64,000 nucleotides of DNA from Absidia repens (taxonomy: Eukaryota > Mucoromycota > Mucoromycetes > Mucorales > Cunninghamellaceae), in the NCBI GenBank assembly GCA_002105175.1, contig MCGE01000009.1:1-64000 (forward strand), in the 5' to 3' direction. This document shows positions 22,010-34,322 of the stretch, one piece after another. Within the stretch, counting starts at the first letter, position 1; every line of letters starts with the position of its first letter. Under the pieces are notes generated by a model, which saw nothing but the letters and a program-made list of their open reading frames with translations, ran no database searches and had not been told where the DNA came from. The position numbers were made by a program, and so were the translations under genes.

Positions 22010-25000
22010 ATGAGCTCAAAACAAGAACTACGTTTGGCTAATATACAAGCGCGACAAATTGGAAAAGGTAAAAAGTTATTTACTGATACAATATACCAGT
22101 CTTTAAACCTTATGAATTCATCCTTTTCTTTTCTGTCTGTAGATACAGTACAACCCAAAAACTTGGATAGTAACATCAAGAAAAACACTACCTTCATCAA
22201 AAAATGCAAAACCTCCCTAGCGGCAGATTACCGGCAACAACTTTTGAATGATATTAAAAAATTGTCCTTGGAAAAATACATCTCTGAAATTGTGGTTAGT
22301 ATTATGGAAGGCATGCTCAAATGCAAGACAAGCACTGACGTTTTGGCTGGTGTCGAGGTAATAAAATAAGGAAACAGCAATATGTGATTCAAAATATTAA
22401 AGTCATTACTTTCTCTATAGGTGATCTCTGCTTTACATCAACGCTTCCCTACTACGTTTACTCTTCTCTTGACATCAAGTCTCGCTAAAGCACTTCAACC
22501 CTTCCCCAAAACATACTTGGCAAGTCTTACTCAAGAACAGCGCGAGAAGGAAGAGGCCAGTCGAATCTCCAAGCAACGCATTTATCTACGTATCTCTGTG
22601 GAACTTTGGCTGGTGGGTGTATTGCGCAATGTTGAAGACGGGATATCGTCCTTAGGTACTTCTGGTTTGGACGATGTGGATACACAAAGGGATGGTGTAG
22701 CCGGACTTGTTGGATCGTCTTCTTCATCTTCGACGTCACTGGAGAAGAAGAAACTCAAAAAGGATAAAGATGAAAACAAGCCTACGGGTTTCGTATATCG
22801 TGTTTTGCGTGATCTGGTAAGATATGCACAGGATGGACAATAATAGGATAAAGGACCTAACAAACCATGCTTCACTTTCTTAGTTTGCCCCTGATTTGGA
22901 ACAACATGTCAACTTGCCTCTGGCTGCCTCCTTTATGAAGAACTATGGTCCTGAAATCTTGGGTATCATTCCGCGAAAGCAATTAGCGGCTGCAGAACAA
23001 CAACAACAACAACAGCAGCAGCAGCAGCAGCAGCAGGAAGAAGATGGAAGATCAGTGGTTATAAATGGAACGGAATCAGTTGATACTTCACCAGCAGTGA
23101 CACCCGAACAACGTCAAGCGATTAAGGAGCTTTTGGTTTCTTATTATCGTACTGTAGCCAAACATCTCAAGAAGGAACACAGCTATATCAAGAAAATGGG
23201 CCATCGAAATCACGAAACTTTGTTTGCTCGTGGTGAACTATCAGAAGAAACGAAGCAGAGGTATGAAAAGGCGACTAAATCATATGAAAAACTCTTAGCA
23301 AACAGCGAAACGTAAGTGCCAATATATACTATACAGAAAACCCCTCCTCTGTCGGTGATCTTAACTTTTTTTTTTATTTAGATTGGCAGATGGTCTAAAC
23401 GAAGAAATGCCTGATTTGCCTGAAGATGAAGGTGTCGCCAAAGTATCCATTGTTAGTGCATCTTCTGGAAATACATTTGCCGATGGAAAGGTAAATTAAT
23501 GAGAGATAGAGAAGTGGGAATGAAATGTTTGCAATGTTGTTGACATCATTGCATCTGATTGTTGATGTATTATAGGAAAGTGGACTGGGTAATAGTGTTT
23601 GGGAAGACGACGATGCTCGCAAGTTTTATGAAGATTTGCCTGACCTGCGTGTCCTTGTGCCCGGTGTATTTCTGGATTCTCAAGCTACCAAAAAAGAAAC
23701 GGAAGATGCAGCGGCGGCATTGGAATTATCAGCAGCAGCAGAAACCGACGAAAGAAACATAGCAACAGTAACGCCCAATCCACCAGAACAAGATGTCGAT
23801 ACAATCACTGAACAGACAGAATTAACGGCAACAGTTGACATTGATGAGGATGATTCGGAGTTAATCGATACAACAGGCGACAACGATGTAGAAACTTCAG
23901 ATTTGGTGGATGAAACTTTGGGGTATGTATTTTCTTGCGGGCGGCTCGTTATAGCAAAACTAATCAAAATCGTATGTTATATTTTGGTAGTGACAAGGAT
24001 GATGGCTCAGAAAATGTGAAGCCTACTCAATTAGCTCAACTGGATGCATTACTTGGACGATTGACAAATCTTGGAAACCGTGATATGATTGATAGCGCTG
24101 CGGTTGAATTTTGTTACATGAACTCCAAAGGAGCTCGTAAGAGACTTATCAAGGTAAATACAAAAAGAAAAGGTTTGTTAATTTGGATATTTACAGTGTG
24201 CTTATTGCATTGCTTGTTTATGCTAGACGCTTTTGAACATTCCTCGCCAACGTGTTGACCTTCTTCCCTATTACGCGAGGTTGATTGCCATTTTAAACCA
24301 GTACTACACTGATATCGGGGATGCCATTTTGGTTGCTGTAAGATAAAATGAAATGAGAGATGTGTGGTTACTGGTCTATGTATTTATAATTATTTATATG
24401 TTGTAGCTCAATCATGAATTCCGTGGTTTACAAAAGAAGAAAACACAGGATTTGGTGGAATCAAGAATCAAGGTAAGACTGTGGAAAGATAATAACATTG
24501 GTGACGAAGTTGATCATGCAATTGTGGATACTGACAATTTGTTTTTTCATTTTGTAGAACATTCGCTTCATATCTGAACTAGTGAAATTTAAGGTGGCAC
24601 CTCACCATACCATCTTCCATGTCTTCAAGATTGCTTTAGATGACTTTACGAATCAAAATATCGATATTGTGTGCAATCTTCTGGAAACGTGTGGTCGATA
24701 TCTTTTACGCACCCCTGAAACAAGCGTCCGTATGGGTAACATGGTAATACAAACGAATTATACCAATTGGCCTTTCTTTCTTTAGCTAATGATTTGTTTA
24801 TATAGCTTGAAATTGTGATGCGCAAGAAGACCGTGCAACATTTGGATAATCGTCAAGCATTGATGGTGGAAAATGCGTATTATCAAGCTAACCCTCCTGA
24901 TCGATCTGCTGTAGTGGAAAAGGAACGTACCCCTATCGAGCTCTTTGTACGTCGGATGCTGTATGGTGACCTGAACAAGAAAAGTTTGGACAAAACTTTG

Positions 25001-26920
25001 AAGCTGCTTCGTAAATTGCACTGGGAAGATTCAACTATTCAACACTTGTTAAACAAGGTGTTCCAAAAGATATGGAAAATCAAATACGGTAACATTCACC
25101 TGATGGCTATTCTGGCTAGTGGGTTAAATCGACACCATTCCGTCTTTGGTATGCAGTTGGTTGACTCTGTGATAGAAGAAATTCGTGTGGGTTTAGAGGT
25201 AAGTTTTTTTTTTTTTTTTTTTTTCCTCAATGTTGGTGAAGTGGTATATTTACATAACTACTCACTTGTGTCTACCTTGGGTTTTAGCACAATATATTCA
25301 AGCACAATCAACGAAGAATTGCTACCGTGAAATATTTGGGTGAATTGTATAACTATCGTATGATCGACTCGCCTTTGGTGTTTGATACGTTATATACTAT
25401 TGTTACTCTTGGCCATGGTAAGAAAATAGTTGGATTACAACATAGCAAAATGTACTCACTTTTTTTCACTTTATTAGAATTTGGAAGACCTTCTCGTGAA
25501 CGCTTCTGCCCTATGGATGCCCCAAATGACTTTTTCCGTATCCGCTTATGTTGTACTTTACTCGACACGTGTGGGATGTGCTTTGACCGTGGTAGCTCCA
25601 AGAAGAAATTGGATCATTTTCTAATCTTTTTCCAGGTACAGCATTTCCCTATCCCAACCAAATATATTTTACTTATAAATGAGGCATATCAACTTTTTTT
25701 TACTAGATGTATATTCTCAGCAAGGCCAAACCTCCTATGGATGTGGACTTCATGGTTAGCGACACGTTTGAACAACTCCGCCCCAAGATGCATATCTTTT
25801 CGACTTATGAAGAAGCCAATGCTGAAGTAGATCTCATCCTGTTGGATCAATTGAAAACGGTGCAAAGTAAGTTCTTCCATTTTCCCTTCACCACACTTAC
25901 TAGTCCACATGCTTATCTCATACATTATGTATTTATAGACAAAGATGAAAAGGTGCAAGAAGATGGCTTCGAAGAAAGTGATGGATCTGATACTTCTAGT
26001 GATGATGGAAACGATGATGACCGAATTGCTGATCTGGACAAAGACGATGAAGAGAATGAAAGCCTTGACGAGGTAGGCCCATTAAAAGAAAGAGGAAAGG
26101 AAAAACGTTTGATTTAATTTGTCTATTTTAGGGCGGCGCTGTTGGAAACGATAACGATGAAGATGATGACGATGATGTAGTGGTTTTAAAGCGCCAAGAA
26201 CAGCAAAAGGAAGATGATGATGAATTTGAAAAGGAATTCAGTCGAATGATCAGCGATAGCATTGAATCACGAAAATTCGAGAAGAAAATGAATATGCTTG
26301 ATGTACCTATTCCAATGAATCTTCGTGGGGCGCAAGGTAAGGCGGGATAATAAACCAACAATATGAAGTGTTACCGTGTACTTGAACAGTTTCCATTTTA
26401 TATATTTTCAAATAGATCGACGAAGCCTTGCTGAAAAAAAAGGACAACCCACAACTGGTAGTATGGCATTTACTCTTTTGACGAAGAAAGGAAATCGACA
26501 ACAAACCAAGGTAATGGAAGTACCTGCGGACTCTGCCCTGGCGGTGACTACTCGCAACAAACAAGAGGCTGAACGGGAAGAACACCAACAACTGAAACGA
26601 TTGGTGCTTAGCTATGAAGAACGTGAACTGACCGCTGCTCGTCAAGGTAAGAAGATTAATATATTGGTGACATGAAATTCTTACATGTGATTTATGCTCA
26701 TTTATAGAAGCATTAGAAGAAAATCAAAGACAGCGTCAATTAAAAGGAAAAAGGATTTTGCACATGGGAGGTGGTGGTGGTCATCAATACTCATCATCTA
26801 GGTACAGTATGAAAAAATCAGATATCCATGGGAAGAAGGTACTCATTGCTATTTTGTTGTAGACCTAGTGATCGTCCCTCTAGTGGAAGCAACCAAGATT
26901 GGCGCCAGACTTTTGAATGA
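22010..26920 (+). CDS. UPF2: Nonsense-mediated decay factor UPF2/NMD2
   Basis: Scaffold that links UPF1 to UPF3 during nonsense-mediated mRNA decay. Nineteen exons join in phase from ATG 22010 to TGA 26918-26920, giving 1,213 residues. Successive MIF4G-type helical repeats are seen: NTTFIKKCKTSLAAD near the start; EDDDARKFYEDLPDLRVLVP around exon 6; then KFKVAPHHTIFHVFKIALDD and LLETCGRYLLRTPETSVRM in the second and third. The C-terminal acidic region (exons 15-16) and DDEFEKEFSRMISDSIESRK with LDVPIPMNLRG form the UPF1-binding part. A CAA/CAG tract at about 22998-23035 encodes polyglutamine. The N-terminal basic region before the first MIF4G is shorter than in animal UPF2. All donors and acceptors are GT-AG and no frame break was found. 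Confidence 0.96.
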
Positions 26921-28763
26921 TCGATTGGCTGTCTGTTTCTATGGCTTTCACATCAAACTCCTCGAAATTTTGTGCCTAGTCAGTGATACACATGCAATGG
27001 GTTTGACTTGCTCATTGGATCTGATGTGGGTTTATTTTAGCAATAGAAATACCCTACTTTTCCAAACTCTCTTTCCCTCCTTTTTTTATCTAATATCACT
27101 ACCATTATTATTATCTCTTTTTTTTTTTTTTTACCATACCTCACACATCTTCCTTTTCTTTATATTCACCCATTTTATACTACATTGTGCTATTTTGCGT
27201 TTACGGTGTCGTTTCAGTCCCCGAAAATTGGAAACCCTGTGATAATAAAAAATATGGAAGCTATTTGACCAACCGCACGCATGATCAGTGGCCATTCTTC
27301 TTCCCTTTCTAGTATAGAAATGACAGGCTCTGCAACAATCTGCAGGTTTGACAAAATGACCTTGTCGTCAAAAATATGGAATCTTTATAGGGGGCGGGCA
27401 GTTGCCAATGCATATATTTTATTCACTCTTTTGATTTTTTTTAGGTACATATGTAGGGATCAGCCATAGGATGAGTTTATCATTGGCATCAAATTTTGCT
27501 CCATTCAGTGGGACCTGCAAGGTAAAAAGGATAAGGGGGAGGGGAAAGTTGAGTATATAGTAAAGCTCATATTTGTATATTATACACGACTATTGTGCGG
27601 ATGTCTTTGTAGAACTCGAAACCAGCAATACAGGGTCTTCACTTCTTTGCACACAAGAATTTTGATGGATGCAACAAAGTTGTTTGGCAAAGAAGCGTGG
27701 TAAAATACCAAAAACAAGATTGCCTTTATTGCACAATCAGGTGAAACCATCCAGGAATATTCTGCCCTCATCATTTTTACAGTTTACAGCTGTGCTTATC
27801 TCCCGCCCTCTTCCTTCGTTTGTAGTATGATATGCACCTTTCTACCCAGCGCCATCCTTTCATCCCTATATCATATAATTTATTTAGATTATAGTTGTCC
27901 CATTGTAGTATTAGTATCATATTTTATATCCTAAAAATAAACATGTTGTGTATTTTGTATTTGTTGGAAAAAAAAAATGTTGAAAAAGCGATCTCCTTTT
28001 TTTTTGACTCGGGAAAAAATGGTTCGGTCACTTTGTAGTGTGTGTGATCATATTGTGGGAGAGTGGTGTAACTCAGAATCAATTGACAGTGAGAAATGAA
28101 AAAAAATGGGCATTGATTGGTTAGAATTGTGAGTCAATACAGAGATAATGACGGTTTTACCATTAAAGAAAAAAAAACGGGTTTGGAAAATCGCTTTGTC
28201 TTTCCGACAAAACGTCCCCATTTCCTTTTTCATTGGCTGACCCTTGGATGATTATATATGGATCGTCGTCATTGGAGCTTCGATGTATGATTCAATGATA
28301 TATACGATTTTTTTTCCATTCTGTTCCATTTCCACTAATATGACCAACCCTTCATCTGGTACTCAAGGGGAAATGTAACACCAAATGAGGGACGAAAATG
28401 ATCAGGGGTTGCCGCTCATCCATTACAGTTGAGTGAGTGGTGAGTGATACAAGCAGGGGCTCAATTCAAATCAGCAGAAAAAAAAAAAAGTCGATCCCTT
28501 TTTTGCGAAGCTCCGATGATTCCCCGAGTAAGACATATTGCCCCCCCCCCCCTCTGTTACAGAGGTTGATCAATCCAATAAATTAAAAAACAAGACGCAT
28601 ATTTGAATATAATATAAAAAACAAGTCATATTTATTGAATGTAATAAAAAAGAGAGAGCATGTACAAAGAAGGTATGATGGTAATGAAAAAAAGAGAGAG
28701 AAGGGGAGTTAAAAAAAGGGTCTATATACAAAAAGTAATATACTAACTAATATAAAAACGAGT
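26921..28763. other. Long convergent spacer without a gene or element core
   Basis: The only spacer over about 1.5 kb where I do not find the dispersed element. It holds T-rich tracts, a C10 run near 28541-28550, and AATAAA-type signals on both strands (for example near 27935 plus, and 28610-28640 minus for the zinc-finger gene). No coding sequence is supported. Confidence 0.5.
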
Positions 28764-29759
28764 TCATCCAAAGGTACTAACTATATGGGCTAGCTGAAGC
28801 AATTCCGAGTCTTCATCTTTTTTGTCCTTGGTTGTTTTGTGTTGAGGTGGCGGGTGGTGAGAGTCATTGTTGAGTCGAATCGAATCAATTTGATGGCGAT
28901 GTTGGTAGTTCATAGGAGATGATGGAGGAGGAGGTTGGCATAAAAAAGTAATGGAGGGTGATGAGTTGTTTGAACTGGAAGAACTAGTAGTAGTGGCTGC
29001 ATCTTGCTGTTGTTGTGGAGGAGTTGGTGGTGGTGGTGGTGACGTCAAAGGGGGACTGGTGGAATGAGGATGAGGATGATATCTTGTAATTCGAGAAGGA
29101 TGATTTGGCCAACAAGTGATAGGAGGAGGAGGAGGATATTGAGGCTGTTGTTTTCTATAAGGTTGGAAACGTTGGGAGGAGGGTAGAAGACAAGATTGAT
29201 TCAACGGTTGCAGATTGTATTCCGTGCTATCAGATCGAATATGTTTGTGACGGTGTAATTGAGGTGCTTTTCTTTCGCTAATGGGAGTCGTTTGATGATG
29301 GTGGTGAGGAACATAGTGTTGATGAAGCGAAGAGGGTGGATTTGATGCTGGATGATATGGGTTCCGCCTCGATTTTGGTGACATGTGCGTTCGATAATGC
29401 TGCATCATATTATCTTGACGAGAAAACCGTGAAGGGCATCCTGGGTATAAGCAATGAAAGTTTTTCTCGCCGGTGTGGATACGATTGTGACGTGCTAAAT
29501 GCCCACTATTAAAAAAATATCATTAGTAACTGTGTCCCTCTTTAAGTGATATATATATGGTATACCTTGTTGTAAAGCTTTTGTTACATCCAGGTTCAGC
29601 GCAATGATATCTTCGGCGCCCATTGTTTAAGTGTGGTGGTGGTGGTTGTGTTTGTTGCTGCTGCTGTTGCTGTTGATGATCATCGATTGACATATCGTTC
29701 AATAAACTAAGCTGCCTACCATGAGCATCTTTGATAGAAAGTCCAGATTCAGTTGACAT
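28764..29759 (-). CDS. C2H2 zinc-finger transcription factor, NRG1-like
   Basis: Predicted nuclear DNA-binding regulator. Two exons, 29759-29566 and 29505-28764, give 311 residues. Two adjacent C2H2 fingers span about residues 50-105: YHCAEPGCNKSFTTSGHLAR with HNRIHTGEKNF, then CLYPGCPSRFSRQDNMMQHY with RTH. The FTTSGHLARHNRIHTGEK and FSRQDNMMQHYRTH strings match the yeast Nrg1/Nrg2 repressor finger pair, which controls glucose-repressed and stress genes. The intron splits the first finger. The rest is low-complexity: polyglutamine before the fingers (about 29648-29675) and a long His/Pro/Ser/Gln-rich C-terminus. Target genes cannot be inferred. A long C-terminal disordered region is usual for such factors. 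Confidence 0.85.
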
Positions 29760-30560
29760 GGGGGCAATAAATCAAAAGGGAAAGGGGATTTTATTTGGGG
29801 GTAGAAAAAAAAAGTGATAAAGAAGCGAAAGAGAAGCAAATTTAAAAGGCGGACCTGAAATAAATCGTTTATATTTTTAAACCTGTTTTTTTCTTGTGTC
29901 GCCTTGCGCTGCGTTTTGTTTTGTGTATAGTTTTTTTTTTATTTTTATTTTTTTCTTGTTCTTTCCCCACAATTACTTTCTAGTCAAACTTTAAAAAAAA
30001 AGCCTATTCTTATTGCTTAGCAAAACTACAAGTGTCAATTATTGATGAACATAGCTCGTTTATAGTGAAATAAGAGTAGGTTGTAGTAATTCATGTCAGT
30101 GCACCATTTAAATGAAAGCAAAGAGCAAAATTGCCTTACTTGGCCAAGCTTCAAAAAAAAAATCTTTAATAAGAAGTAGACCATACCCACACAAGTCAGT
30201 CTATCAAACGTCTATAACAAGTGTTTTTGTGGTGTCCGACATTTAGCTGTGTTTGTTCTCAAGAAAAAATGCCCCACTGTCAGTGCTTCTTGATAACACT
30301 TTTATAATATTTTCATTTTATTTAGGATCTTCTATGCTAAATTAAATTTGATTAGCCACTTGAATATTATCCCACCATTGTCTTCTTGTTCGTCAGAGCC
30401 AAGAAAATGGATGGAAAAAATAGAAAGCCTCCATTGCCCAATAAAATCAAAGCGGCAATTAAAATTTGCGTTTTTCTCTCATCGACTTGGTGACGAAGAA
30501 GTTGTTTCTTTTCATCGTTTCTTTCATTCCCACTTACTTAAATCTCTTCTTTTTTATATC
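29760..30560. promoter_or_regulatory. Divergent spacer: zinc-finger gene / Rab5
   Basis: 801 bases with T-rich and A-rich tracts on the zinc-finger side and a pyrimidine-rich leader immediately before the Rab5 ATG. No element core and no gene are seen. Confidence 0.5.
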
Positions 30561-31917
30561 ATGTCAACGCAAGGAAAAACATATCAATTTAAACTCGTTT
30601 TACTAGGTAAGGTGATTTTTTTATCAGTATTGTCATTATTTCGACAAATAGCTAATATGTGAGTTATATATTTTACCAACTGATTTTTCTTTTGCAATAC
30701 AGGCGAATCGGCGGTAGGCAAATCAAGGTGAGGAAGTAAATAATATCCAAAACATAGAATGTACTTTTCCTCATATTCCTTGCTGTTTCTTTATATAAAT
30801 ATATAGTTTGGTTACTCGATTTGTAAAGGATCATTTTGATGAATACAGAGAAAGCACTATTGGTGGTAAGTAACAGATGGCTCATTTATTGTAGTAATAG
30901 CTTTATTTTGAACTTCCGTTTTTTTGTCCATATTTCGTTTGTTTATTTGTTTTTAATAGCTGCTTTCCTTGCACAAACGATCTCTTTGGATGATAATACC
31001 ACAGTCAAATTCGAAATCTGGTAAGTCCATAAAAAACGAGCACTATTGTTACTTGGAGGACAGGGATGGAACCAGAGATGATAGGGTGATGAGTAGGGAG
31101 GCCAAACGGCTGGTACTATCTACTTACCTCTTTTTTTTATGACAACGAACTGTGTATGATAGGGATACTGCTGGTCAAGAACGTTATAAGGTAAACTAGA
31201 ATAGAAAACAACCCCATGATGCAATACTTACTATCCTTTTTAGAGTCTTGCGCCCATGTACTACAGAGGCGCCAATTGTGCCGTAGTGGTTTATGATATT
31301 ACACAAACAGTATGTTGAAAAATGAAGATGTACGTCAATGATAGTTTGACTAATTGTTATCGTTATTCACTGTAGTCTTCTCTGGATAAAGCCAAATCGT
31401 GGGTAGATGAATTACAACGCCAAGCTGATCCTGATATTGTGATTGCTCTTGCGGGAAACAAGACAGATCTTGAAGCTCGCCGGGCTATTGAAACCAAGGT
31501 AACAACAACAACAAAATTGATTGTTTGACGCTTGATCTCACATCTTCCCTTGTTATAGACTGCTCAAGAGTATGCGGATGAAGCTGGATTGTTATTCTTT
31601 GAAACATCGGCCAAAACAGCACACAATGTTACCGAACTCTTTACAGCTATTGGTAAGCCCGGAGAAGGAAGGGAAAACCGATGATGTATTTATTAGTTAA
31701 TTATTAACTCTTCTTTCATTTCGGGATAGCCAAACGTATGCCTCTTGAGCAACTTGCCAATAATCCACGTGGCAGACGCGGTCTAAACGCTCGCGATCAA
31801 GTCGATTTGGACCGTGCTAATGGTACTTCAGATGGTTGTGCTTGTAAGTACATTTTTAATCTCATCATGTTTTCGTTGCCTAAATGTTTCTGTTTGGTTT
31901 TTTCATTCGTAGGCTGA
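30561..31917 (+). CDS. RAB5: Rab5-family small GTPase
   Basis: GTP-dependent switch of early endosomes, needed for fusion and endocytic sorting. Ten exons join in phase: 30561-30606, 30703-30727, 30807-30865, 30960-31020, 31163-31190, 31244-31309, 31376-31498, 31559-31652, 31730-31843, 31913-31917, giving 206 residues. All GTPase boxes are present: [11 protein letters not shown] (P-loop), ESTIGAAFLAQT (Rab5-type effector loop), DTAGQERY (switch II), GNKTDLE (guanine specificity) and ETSAKT. The C-terminus Cys-Ala-Cys-stop is a Rab geranylgeranylation signal; the second Cys is completed by the last exon, which is only five bases. The final intron (31844-31912, 69 bases) is a multiple of three and has no in-frame stop; see findings. 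Confidence 0.97.
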
Positions 31918-32854
31918 ACTACCTTCTATTCCCCTGCTTCCTTTGCTTCATCACAATCAACCCTCTTCTTCGCACTATCTTCTTTTTTAGCGTTACAGCA
32001 AAAATAGTATATCCATTTATTCCAACCTTTCCCTTCGTCTTTCTTATTTTTTCACTTATATCTCTTTTGCCCCTTTTTATCTGTTAGTTCCCTTCCCTTT
32101 CCCTTTCCCTTTCCCTTTTTTTTAATGCATACTATTACCGTCCTTTTTTAGTCTCCCTCACTTTATTTATGTCTTGCTTTACAAATAAAAAAACGGCTCT
32201 TTTGATGTAGCAATATGATTGTTTTAAAATGTCTTGATATTATTGTATTCATTTAAAGCCATTCTGATCATAAAGTGGATTTAGTGAAAGGTTTTGCTAA
32301 ACAAGATATGCGCATGTAATTATCTGTATGCGTGCGGGCGTAATCAAATTGTTATAGCAAATTACCTCCGAAAATGATGTTAAGATAAAGCGTTGTTCTT
32401 CACTTTCCACCCTTCAATCTTCAATCTTCAATCTTCACTCTATATTGCCAAAACTGTAACTCACTTGAATTCAGTCAAATTAAGTCACTCTTTTTACCAC
32501 GCTTCACAACCAAACCAACCTAACGCAAATTTTTTTAGAAGAATGTGCCTTTTTCTTTGTGTCTTAATTTACTATACTATTGCTATCTGCACAAGTTACA
32601 AATAAGAAGGTTGCAGCAGATGCATTGGCAAAAAGTCAGAGATTATGTGGTGCTCCCTCCCCCCTCCCTCAAAGTGCTAATTTTCAGATGATTTACGACT
32701 CACTCCTTTTTGACACATTATCTTCATTATTTTAGTGGTAGTATTTTTTTTTTATTATTATTATAGAATACGTTTTACCTAAAAGCATCTTAAAACAAAA
32801 ATTTTCTTTTTCAATTTTTAACCCATTCTCGCAACAGCGCGAAGATAAAAATCA
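31918..32854. other. Rab5 3' flank with short tandem repeats
   Basis: Pyrimidine-rich. It holds about five CCCTTT-like units near 32090-32120, AATAAA-type signals near 32185, and TTCAATC repeated three times at 32413-32435. No gene is supported. Confidence 0.6.
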
Positions 32855-34110
32855 TTTCAAATGCCGCCCACGTTTGTTTCTATTTTGGTGTCCTCTCCAG
32901 TTTTTTTACTTTTTTGCTCTATTTCTTTGGTTTTTTTTTTTCTTTTTTTCTTCCTTTAATTCTTGACAATTTGGCTCCTATGGGACTATGATGTACTCAG
33001 ATTAGAGTCAGGGCTAGTTTAGAAGGGTTTTCAGTTCAGGGATTACAAGATGCATGGGGAAACCCTTTCATTTTGGAATCAGGATTTATGACCACCATTA
33101 GTTGGGTTTTTGGAACCTCCATTAGCTTAACCTAGTTTTAGTTCGTCCATAGTTTGAATCTATATTTGAATAAAATATATCTCTTTCACTTGCTTTAATA
33201 AAAATGCCCCAATAGTTTTTCTCATGTATTGAATAAGAGATTCCATTTTTACTACCATCACCCCTTTCGATGAGTGCCAGCCATTATTAAGTTTCAGTAA
33301 AAGATATGACTTTACTCATTCTCATCCCTTAGACAGTACATTAGATCTCTTTTTATAATTTTCTTTTTGACTTCATGCTCATCCCCAGGTTTCCTATTAG
33401 TCTTTCTCTCGTTTTAGCTCCATAGATCCCATGTTGCTGTAGACCATCGCCATTTATCTTTTTTCAATTATTCAATCTCTCCTATCAAACCCGTAGAATA
33501 TTGAGCAACTTTTTTTTTTCTTAGTACACGATAAGATGAACTAAATATATGCTAATCACGATGATTATTTCGGTGACCTTAAGCAGAATTGAGGAACAGC
33601 GACCTACTTTGAATGCCTATAAATGTTTGTGATTTTTTCCTGTCAAGACATTGATAGTCAAAACTTCAATAAACGTTCTTAACTAGCCTCAAAGTGGTCT
33701 TTAAAGATATTTGTGATACCATATTATTTTCTATCACAAAAGTCATGAAACTTCAAAGCTGAGTTGAAATAGTGACCTTTCGGATAAAGTTCATCATAAA
33801 GTTGTATACATATACTGGGCAGTGATTTGGTGTGGGGGGATAGACTGCAGACAAAATAAGTTTCAACTTCTTTTTGGAGGGGGCGGTTTCGACTATGATC
33901 AAATATACATGTATAGAAAAATGAACAAAGAAAGCAATGACAGACAAATCAAATAAAAGCAAAGTCAAATGAGTGATGGAAATAAAATGGTTTTTATTCA
34001 GCAAAAGTGGAAATGGACACAGTGATAATGAATGATTCTGAGTAATTTTATTTGCGACCTTTCTCTTTGGACGACAACACGCTGAGCGATGAAGGTGGCT
34101 AGGCAATAAA
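32855..34110 (+). repeat. Dispersed element copy F (subfamily I, long form)
   Basis: The GC block GCCGCCCACG is at 32863-32872, then a pyrimidine tract. The core spans 32998-33080 with an exact AAGGGTTT / AAACCCTT stem (33023-33030 and 33060-33067; 29-base loop). AATAAA is at 33169-33174. Similarity to G and H continues for about 1.1 kb. It ends with ATAAAATGGTTTTTATTCA near 33985, which carries poly(A) signals on both strands, and a GAGCGATGAAGGTGGC-like block near 34083. It lies after Rab5, same direction, and faces ISWI. Confidence 0.8.
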
Positions 34111-34322
34111 CAAACAAACAAAAAAAAAGGAGTGAAAAGACATGATCCATATATTCATCAATTTTGGTTTTTATTCAGTTTTGCGATGTCGATACAAAAA
34201 GTATAAAAAAGGTGATGGTTTTAAATATACTAAATGTAATGGGAAAAAAAAAAGATAAGCGTAGTAATAAACTTTTTTTTGTAAAATAATGTAATGAAGG
34301 GGATAGCCAACTAAAATTCTAT

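Noticed and set aside
33051..33095. Short reading frame MHGETLSFWIQDL in the element core
   Set aside because: The start is shared by several copies but the frame ends differently in each, and changes do not favour silent positions. It looks like a by-product of the conserved nucleotide core.
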